DNA from: Pagrus major
Lineage: Eukaryota; Chordata; Actinopteri; Spariformes; Sparidae
Length of the DNA stretch: 64,000 nucleotides
Assembly (NCBI RefSeq): GCF_040436345.1
Contig: NC_133218.1
Coordinates: 21,865,570-21,929,569, forward strand
Direction: 5' to 3'
The translations under genes were made by a program, and so were the position numbers. This document shows positions 60,025 to 64,000 of this stretch, piece after piece. The notes under the pieces are model-generated. The model made no database searches, was not told the origin of the DNA, and saw nothing but the letters and a program-made list of their open reading frames with translations. Numbering within the stretch: position 1 is the first letter of the stretch; every line of letters begins with the position of its first letter.

Positions 60025-63000
60025 ATGTCGCAGGAGAATCTGTCCGTGGTGCTGCACTCTCAGGGAGACCTGCGGCTGGTAGGAGACCGACACAAACGTG
60101 GTCCGTGTACATGTGGCGATTAGTTACACTCGGTGTGACTTCAACTGAATCCAACCTTTCTGCATTTTCTTACAGGAAAACCGTCCCGTCCCTGAGCCAG
60201 GACCTGATGGTATGACACTTCTTAACAAGTTACAGGCCACTTCAACAAAATATGTAGACTGTGTGTGCAGGTTATTGTGAGTGAAATTAAATAAACTTCA
60301 TGCTATACATCAATGCAAATAACTTTGGACAGTCTGTTTCTTATTTAAAAGACACTGCAAGTCAAAATGCTTCCGTTTATTCCCTTAAAGGAAAATACTA
60401 TAAACTGCTGCTTTTATAGCTTTGAAATGCATTCATGATTTTTCTGAAGATCTTTATCATAATCCATATTCATAAGAAAAATGGTCAGAATCCAAGACAA
60501 CTTTCCTGCACTTTGTTAATGATCTTAAACAATATACCACTTCCCTATCTAATGTTAAAAACAAAAAAAGCTATGAAGACATTTCAGTAATTAAATCAAT
60601 ATAATATTCTTGTAAAATGTGAATTAAAAATCAAAGATGTAGGAAACAATTGTGACCTCTGGAGTCAGACTGGTCCTCAGAGTCTTTCTGCGACAGGGTG
60701 ATGAAATGCATACCCTCTGATGAGTAAGTACTGTTTGTCCATATTTTGTACCCAGAGGTTTTGCTCCAGATGCACTCTGTTGGAATCTGTGGCTCAGATG
60801 TTCACTACTGGCAGCACGGCCGAATCGGGGACTTTGTGCTCACAAAGCCAATGGTTTTGGGGCACGAAGCGTCAGGACGGGTGGTGAAGGTCGGGTCTGC
60901 AGTCAAGCACCTTAAAGTAGGTGAGTGGGTGAGATACCGAAAGCAGTGTCATGGAAGTGGATGTGCTTTTACATTTCAAACAACAATATTTATAATTTTA
61001 AATGGTTATATTACATTTGTTAACTCTGGTTACATTACTTACTCTACTTGCGGAGCCATGAATGCATTTAATCACATGCATTCATGGCTCTGTAATGTCA
61101 TCATTTTGATGCAAGTCCTTAACTCATCCAGTGCTGTTTACTTTTTAGGTGACAGAGTGGCCATTGAGCCTGGTGTGCCCCGCCAGGTGGACGAGTACTT
61201 AAAAAACGGACGGTATAACTTGTCTCCCACCATCTTCTTCTGTGCCACGCCCCCCGATGATGGAAACCTCAGCCAATACTACAAGCACAGTGCCAACTTC
61301 TGTTACAAGTAACATTTTGTTCATGATTGCACCAGATCTTGCCCAACAACCGCCTGATCTGACTGCCAACTGTTGCTCTTGCCTAACCTTTGCGGTTATC
61401 CTTTTATGTCCTTCTTCGTCTTATTCTCTCTCTCTCTGACTTTTTTTTCCAACGATGCAGGTTGCCTGATAATGTGACGTACGAGGAGGGAGCTCTGATC
61501 GAACCTCTGTCTGTGGGGATCCACGCCTGTCGCAGAGGTGGCGTGACCCTCGGCAGCACAGTGCTCATCTGTGGTGCAGGTAAAACTTAGACCAAACTAT
61601 TGAAATTAAATTAAAAGACTTTTGTAGGATTATTCATAATAATCCATCAGTAAGACAAGACACGGCAGGCAGCATTTCAGGGCGCACTGTTAAGGAATAC
61701 AAACAGAGAGGTTTATTTGAGTAACATGCCCATGCAAGTAAAGAATCAGTTATTACTCTCTGTGAGTGTAGTCACCAAAGCAAGAAGCATACTGACTCAA
61801 CAAAACTCAAGTCGGGGCACAAACTGCTGAACCTGAACGCACCTCGTAAGAGACTTAATATTTAACAAATCCCTTATGTTGTGAAAACAAGCTAATGAAC
61901 ATTAAAGACAGATGTGTTCAGCAATATCAGGTGAAACAGCAAAAATTGTTCTACAAGGGTAAGTTAAACAGAATAGGTCCAATGTAAATGCTGAGCACAC
62001 ATTATGTCATTGGCTCTTTTTACTCTCTACAGTGGTCATGTTGTTTATTTCCTCTCTCTCCACAGGACCTATCGGGTTGGTCTGTTTGCTCGTGGCCAAA
62101 GCAATGGGGGCCTCAAAGGTCGTTATCACAGGTAACACGCGCAGTTTCTAAACGTCCATCTCAGCTGAAACGGCTCATACAGATTCTGTTTGGTCTTTTA
62201 TTCTCTAATCCACCTCTGCTGCATTCAGATCTGTTCCCAGAGCGTCTGACAATGGCCAAAGAGTTGGGTGCAGACTTCCAGCTGACGGTGAAGAAAGGAG
62301 ACGGAGCCCAGCAGCTGGCCAAGAGTGTAGAGGACATGCTGGGCGCTCAGCCTCACATTACTATTGAGTGCACTGGTGTTGAGAGCTGCATTCAAACTGC
62401 CATTTATGTACGCGTCTTTTTTCCTGTAAAATATCACATAAGGGAAACACTGTACTTTTTACTCCACGACATTTATCTGACAGCTTCAGCTACTTGTCAC
62501 ATTACAGATTACACTACCTACTATATTTAATTAGCATGTAAAATGACCAGTTTTTGTATTACTGTTTTTACTTGAAGTGGAAACAGACAACTTTTCAAAT
62601 CAAATCCTAGGACGGGTCCAAGTGCTTTTGTAAAGACAGTGTTAGCAACATGGCTACCGCTAGCATCCTGGTTACTGTCCAATGCAAAACAATCGTAAGA
62701 ATCACAATTGGACCTCGAAACTCTGATCTCAGTGCTATGAAAAGACACGCCAGGTTGTATCAATAAGTAGGTAGGTGTTGTTACTGATCTAGTAGAAAGA
62801 AAGAACACGTGGGCATTCACTCTTGTTTTACCTCGGTTTCTGTCACACTTCCTCTTCACCTTCTTTGCCTCCTCCATAAGCGAGATTCGTCATCTTTTGC
62901 TGTGTGAGTTTCCACAGTTATTCCAGTTGCTCCATAGTAACATGGTTTAGCGACCTGGGAAAACAATGCCTCTTCTTGTTTTGGTTGCCCAATGGCAGAT

Positions 63001-63762
63001 GTGCTTCCTCGCCGTAATTCTTCCTGAGTGAAAACAAAGTTTATAGGGTACCAATCTATACGTACACTTTCTTCAGCCATTACACTGTGCAATCAGTATT
63101 TACTTCAGAAAGATAAGTTGAAGCAAAAAAAGTTGTCTATTTTCAGTTTAAGTAAAGAATTTGAATACTTTCTCCATCACTGCTTGTATTATTGTATTTA
63201 TTATGTTATACTCAGCCTACTAAATGCCAAAGAGTTTCAGTATCTGCAGATAAAATAATCCAAGTTTTTTTTGTTTGTTTTTCTAAAGTTATATTTGTCT
63301 CTTTCCTGTCAGGCGACACGTTCAGGAGGTGTGGTTGTGCTGGTGGGTCTCGGCTCTGAGATGGCCACTGTTCCTCTGATCAATGCTGCTGTAAGAGAAG
63401 TGGACATCAGAGGAGTTTTCCGCTACTGCAACACGTAAGATAATGATTAACTGCCCTTCTTATTCTATAAGCAGACGTTTAAAGCAAAGTTGGATGCAGT
63501 TCAACTTGTGAGTTTGTTTACAGGCAGTAATAATTAAGTAGTAGGTATCACAGAGATTGAACTCTTAAGTAAAATGTTTGGCTTGCTGTGTTGCAGCTGG
63601 CCGATGGCCATAGCCATGTTGGCGTCGGGCAAAGTGAACGTGAAGCCCCTCGTGACGCACCGGTTCCCTCTGAAGCAGGCGGTCGCGGCCTTTGAGACCA
63701 CGCGTCAGGGTCTGGGGATAAAGGTCATGTTAAAGTGTGACCAGAACGACCAGAATCCCTGA
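60025..63762 (+). CDS. sord: Sorbitol dehydrogenase (L-iditol 2-dehydrogenase)
   Basis: Nine coding exons: 60,025-60,078; 60,176-60,209; 60,756-60,920; 61,149-61,308; 61,461-61,579; 62,066-62,131; 62,229-62,407; 63,313-63,434; 63,597-63,762. All are GT-AG with matching phases; total 1065 nt, 354 aa (human 357). The enzyme is a cytosolic zinc, NAD-dependent medium-chain dehydrogenase that oxidises sorbitol to fructose, the second step of the polyol pathway. Visible motifs are [11 protein letters not shown] (zinc ligand Cys41), [10 protein letters not shown] (His66, Glu67), IEPLSVG (Glu152), matching human 44/69/70/155 with an offset of three, and the Rossmann GAGPIG at the exon 5/6 junction for [15 protein letters not shown] and VGLGSEM are also conserved. 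The C-terminus [10 protein letters not shown] is near the human one. The start is the first ATG in frame with the conserved [18 protein letters not shown]. The gene is intact. The poly(A) site is beyond the window. Confidence 0.97.
61053..61090. repeat. Perfect 14-bp inverted repeat in SORD intron 3
   Basis: Left arm GAGCCATGAATGCA (61,053-61,066) and right arm TGCATTCATGGCTC (61,077-61,090) are exact reverse complements with a 10-base loop. A G.T pair and a C.G pair extend the stem outward. In the transcript it would form a stable hairpin about 60 bases before the exon 4 acceptor. Confidence 0.9.
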
Positions 63763-64000
63763 TGTGACCCGCTGCAGTGAAGCAAACCTGACTGACTGCG
63801 AGCGACTCAGCGTGACGGACACACACTGGACATTGACCCTGAGAAAGATAACGGCTAGTTCAAAGAGACACACTACTAACACAATACTTACTGCTGTACT
63901 GCCTGCAGGTCAGAGATGTAGTTGCAACAAATGGTACGAGTTATAATTTTATGATGCTTAACTTTGTTAAACATTTAAATTGTTTTATGATTGTACATAA
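63763..64000 (+). other. SORD 3' UTR, incomplete
   Basis: Sequence after the stop codon up to the window edge. No AATAAA or ATTAAA is seen, so the transcript probably ends beyond the window. Confidence 0.6.

Noticed and set aside
60746..61312. 188-codon continuous frame across SORD exons 3 and 4
   Set aside because: The middle 61 residues are intron 3 read through. Clear GT-AG junctions and homology show the true exon ends at 60,920 and 61,149.
1..64000. CRISPR arrays, bacterial operons, tRNA or rRNA genes, viral integrations
   Set aside because: None seen. The window reads as vertebrate nuclear DNA throughout.

Overview
This window is vertebrate nuclear DNA, almost certainly from a bony fish (teleost). 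The reasons are intron-split genes with GT-AG junctions, proteins that read as orthologues of vertebrate TERB2 and SORD, long CA/TG and GA microsatellites, and interspersed repeats of kinds common in fish: hAT-type inverted-repeat elements, a BED-finger transposase remnant and short repeats I recognise from memory of other fish sequences. No bacterial, plasmid, CRISPR or tRNA/rRNA feature was found. Species cannot be given.

Layout. Two genes on the + strand at the right end are clear. TERB2 (55,979-58,675; seven coding exons; 205 aa) is a meiotic telomere protein. SORD (60,025-63,762; nine coding exons; 354 aa) is the zinc sorbitol dehydrogenase of the polyol pathway. They lie head to tail about 1.35 kb apart, in the same order as on human 15q21. 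All coding exons of both join with matching phases and no internal stop. The SORD 3' end runs off the window.

The left and middle part (about 1-36.4 kb) is mostly intron of an incomplete minus-strand gene. A first coding exon (28,617-28,708) sits in a GC- and CpG-rich promoter-like region. It joins in phase to an exon at 9,385-9,598 and then to a 41-nt exon at 1,888-1,928. The encoded pieces (a basic motif RRIKGRIHRSKS followed by NIDEAMIYDIHSSSL) resemble the N-terminal part of SynGAP-family Ras GTPase-activating proteins (SYNGAP1, DAB2IP, RASAL2, RASAL3), just before the PH/C2/RasGAP region. Those domains would lie to the left of the window. Two further candidate exons upstream (36,319-36,366 and 30,220-30,370) join each other in phase and suggest a second, longer 5' end. 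The family call is an inference from short stretches.

From 36.4 to 54.0 kb I see no convincing gene. It holds microsatellites and mobile-element remains: a hAT-like MITE at 37,409-37,882, a duplicated motif at 42.1-42.3 kb, a 20-bp palindrome at 47,232-47,251 and a possible LINE tail near 50 kb. A 1.44-kb hAT element with exact 8-bp target duplications (54,008-55,445) lies just upstream of TERB2 and carries a frameshifted BED zinc-finger exon.

The three genes have no shared pathway. The TERB2-SORD pairing is conserved neighbourhood, not an operon. The observations most worth a second look are the SynGAP-family-like gene with alternative 5' ends beside this conserved block, and the short cysteine-rich tail of TERB2, which replaces the tail I recall for mammalian TERB2.
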